This document shows positions 21,298 to 22,809 of a stretch of 22,809 nt of DNA, one piece after another. Source of the DNA: Betaproteobacteria bacterium (GTDB lineage: Bacteria; Pseudomonadota; Gammaproteobacteria; Burkholderiales; SG8-39); NCBI GenBank assembly GCA_012274205.1, contig JAAOZY010000489.1, positions 1-22,809 of the forward strand, in the 5' to 3' direction. Every line of letters starts with the position of its first letter. Position 1 is the stretch's first letter. Below the pieces are notes generated by a model. It ran no database searches and was not told the DNA's origin. It saw only the letters and a list, made by a program, of their open reading frames with translations. The translations under genes and the position numbers were made by a program.

Positions 21298-22458
21298 CTA
21301 TTGCCCCAGCAATTCACCCAGCGGCTTCAAGGCTTCGACGCGGTCGCAGATCACTTTGGTGATGGCGAGGATGGGCGCGCCCAGCAGCAGCCCCCAGATG
21401 CCCCAAAGCCAGCCGACGAACAGCAATGCGATGAACAGCACCGCCGCATTCACGCGCGCAGCGCGGCTCTGCAGCCAGGTCATGAACACCAGCCCTATCG
21501 CCCCCGCAACCAGCAGCGCCACGCCGGCAATGGCCAGTGCATGCAGCGCCGACCCGAACTGGAGGAAAGCGGCTACGCCGCTTGCGAGCACGATCGCAGC
21601 CGAGCCCAGGTAGGGTATGAAGTGCAGCACGCCCGCGGCAACGCCCCAGACAGCCGCATGCTCCATGCCCAGCGCCTCGAATGCGAGCCAGGTGCCGATT
21701 CCGACCAGCGTATTGGACATGAGCGTAGCGAGCAGATAGCGCTGCACCTGCAGATCGATTTCCTCGAGGATGCGCACCACGTCCTTCTTCCTCGACAGGG
21801 AAGGACCGACGAGGTGCACCAGCTTGCGCCGGAAATGCACTCCGGAAGCCAGCAGGAAATAGGCGAGCAGAAGCACGATCGGCGCTTGCGCGGCAACGCT
21901 GATCAGCAGGGCGGACTGCGTCACCACGTAGTTGTGCAGCCAGTCGGAAGGCTCCGGCGCGCGTACCGCGGCGGCCCGCCGGCCCGGCTTCTGCGCGGCG
22001 TCGGCAGCGGCACCCTCGATCTCGCTGGCGGCCTCCTGCATGTTCTGCAGCGGCGTTTTGGCGCCCGCGCGCGAAACGCTCATGGTCTGGCGCAGCTTGC
22101 GCGCCGCCTCGGGCAGCCGCTCGATCATCGCCGCAGTATCGTCGCTGAGGGAATAGCCCACCCAGGACAAACTGCCCGTCAGCGCAACCAGCGCCAGGGC
22201 CGCGCCCGCCGGACGCGGCAGGTAGTGCGCCTCGAGCCAGTCCACCACCGGGCGCAGCGCATAACTCGCCAGGATGCCGATCAGCAAAGGCACGAAGAAC
22301 GCGCGCGCGAGGTACAGCGCGGCAACCAGCGCGATCGCCGCAAGAACGGCCAGCGCGAGGCTCATACCGATGCTGCGCCGGCGATCCCACAGCGCGACGG
22401 ATTCTCCGGCGGCGCCAGCCGTATCCGGCGCGCTCCCGGTGACGGCCTCATCAGACAT
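21298..22458 (-). CDS. AI-2E-family (PerM/TqsA-like) membrane transporter
   Basis: This 386-residue inner-membrane protein has about seven or eight hydrophobic segments. These include LALAVLAAIALVAALYLA and FVPLLIGILASYALRPVVDW at the N-terminus, a soluble loop with an Ala/Arg-rich stretch (roughly 105-165), and LLLAYFLLASG. VLHFIPYLGSAAIVLASG follows, then LFIALLFVGWLWGIWGLLLG near the end. The PYLG and G.WG.LLG.P blocks are hallmarks of the AI-2E/UPF0118 family, which exports small molecules or ions; the substrate is unknown. I chose ATG 22458 (MSDEAV) as start because the longer open frame upstream overlaps the previous gene and is Arg-rich. It follows that gene by 8 nt. Confidence 0.9.
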   Translation of the reverse strand: MSDEAVTGSAPDTAGAAGESVALWDRRRSIGMSLALAVLAAIALVAALYLARAFFVPLLIGILASYALRPVVDWLEAHYLPRPAGAALALVALTGSLSWVGYSLSDDTAAMIERLPEAARKLRQTMSVSRAGAKTPLQNMQEAASEIEGAAADAAQKPGRRAAAVRAPEPSDWLHNYVVTQSALLISVAAQAPIVLLLAYFLLASGVHFRRKLVHLVGPSLSRKKDVVRILEEIDLQVQRYLLATLMSNTLVGIGTWLAFEALGMEHAAVWGVAAGVLHFIPYLGSAAIVLASGVAAFLQFGSALHALAIAGVALLVAGAIGLVFMTWLQSRAARVNAAVLFIALLFVGWLWGIWGLLLGAPILAITKVICDRVEALKPLGELLGQ

Positions 22459-22466
22459 CGAGCTGC

Positions 22467-22809
22467 TCAATCCGCACCGGCTATGACGATGACCGGTTCG
22501 CCGTGCCTCCATTTCGCCGGCTTGGCGTCGCGGATCACGCGCATCCTTCCGTTCTGCAGGCGCACGGTGATTTCGTAGTTTCGCAACGGTGCGGCGACGG
22601 CGCCGCCGCGGCTGCCAGCCCCCATCCGGGCCGGCGCATCGATGCCGTTCCTTGCATCGGGGACCATGATCTCCCGCGTCGATACGATCACCCCGCATTC
22701 GGCACAGCGGTAGGCGCTGCCGGGAGGTGCGGCAATGGCGGGCGGCGCCGCGGCTTCCGCCGCCTCCACCGTCGCGAAATCGCCGCCGGCGCCGTGGGCG
22801 AGGATTGTC
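22467..22809 (-). CDS. CxxC-containing protein, C-terminal part (5' end outside window)
   Basis: The frame stays open to the window edge, so at least 113 residues are visible and the start is unseen. It shows an Ala/Pro-rich linker (VEAAEAAAPPAIAAPPGS), a CxxC motif in YRCAECGVIVSTREI, then a Gly-rich stretch. The C-terminal block NYEITVRLQNGRMRVIRDAK is followed by WRHGEPVIVIAG. This CxxC-plus-EITVRL pattern resembles the C-terminal part of glycine-zipper/SlyB-like envelope proteins in related bacteria, but I cannot confirm it. It stops 8 nt before the AI-2E-family start, so the two are probably co-transcribed. An internal GTG at 22769 is not needed as a start. Confidence 0.7.
   Translation of the reverse strand, partial: TILAHGAGGDFATVEAAEAAAPPAIAAPPGSAYRCAECGVIVSTREIMVPDARNGIDAPARMGAGSRGGAVAAPLRNYEITVRLQNGRMRVIRDAKPAKWRHGEPVIVIAGAD

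Noticed and set aside
21232..22578. Long + strand open frame opposite the AI-2E-family gene
   Set aside because: Its composition is Arg/His/Gln-rich with no membrane segments; the - strand frame is a clear transporter.
1..22809. tRNA, rRNA, riboswitch or prophage signals
   Set aside because: I looked for T-loop-like GGTTCGAATCC patterns, long conserved RNA blocks, integrases and transposases, and saw none that hold up.

Overview
The window is GC-rich chromosomal DNA, most likely from a betaproteobacterium. This is inferred from the gene families present (DUF2934, a COG1449-type GH57 enzyme, BON and YXWGXW envelope proteins, orphan Ttg2D/MlaC-like proteins) and from codon use, not from any marker gene. 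I see no rRNA, tRNA, CRISPR array, transposase or phage gene.

Region 1 (1-3182, + strand) is regulatory. It holds the 3' end of a NarL-type sensor histidine kinase, its overlapping LuxR/NarL-family response regulator, a cysteine-free Crp/Fnr-family regulator, and a dienelactone-hydrolase-like protein whose catalytic Ser and His appear to be lost. A clean 24-nt inverted repeat lies between the response regulator and the Crp/Fnr gene.

Region 2 (3191-11233) is a storage-polysaccharide locus. On the - strand, a DUF2934 protein, GlgC (ADP-glucose pyrophosphorylase) and a GH57 glycosidase appear to form one operon. GlgA (glycogen synthase) is divergent on the + strand, and GlgP (alpha-glucan phosphorylase) converges on GlgA across a strong bidirectional terminator. 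GlgC makes ADP-glucose, GlgA polymerises it, GlgP phosphorolyses the chains, and the GH57 enzyme probably cuts or transfers alpha-glucan. No GlgB or GlgX is present here. A TTGAC-N4-ATCAC element in the divergent promoter region resembles an Fnr-type box.

Region 3 (11405-15526, - strand) holds an EgtD-type histidine methyltransferase behind a PBP7-type D,D-endopeptidase, and an Atm1/HMT1-type ABC exporter. A gene-free stretch between pbpG and the ABC gene carries strong palindromes and is bracketed by an exact 11-bp direct repeat.

Region 4 (16015-22809) is a set of small envelope or stress genes: an Lmo0937-type mini membrane protein, a second Crp-family regulator, a two-BON-domain lipoprotein, a YXWGXW protein, an exported Ala/Lys-rich histone-H1-like protein, two tandem Ttg2D/MlaC paralogues, a glycine-zipper lipoprotein, an AI-2E-family permease and a partial CxxC protein. 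Two related dispersed palindromes occur here. One follows the BON gene, and the other falls inside the predicted N-terminal codons of the second MlaC paralogue.

The window is mostly ordinary chromosomal housekeeping and stress genes. I do not see a clear new defence or mobile system. The best leads are the small palindromic repeats, the dead-looking hydrolase, the H1-like exported protein, and the regulatory elements near the two Crp-family genes.
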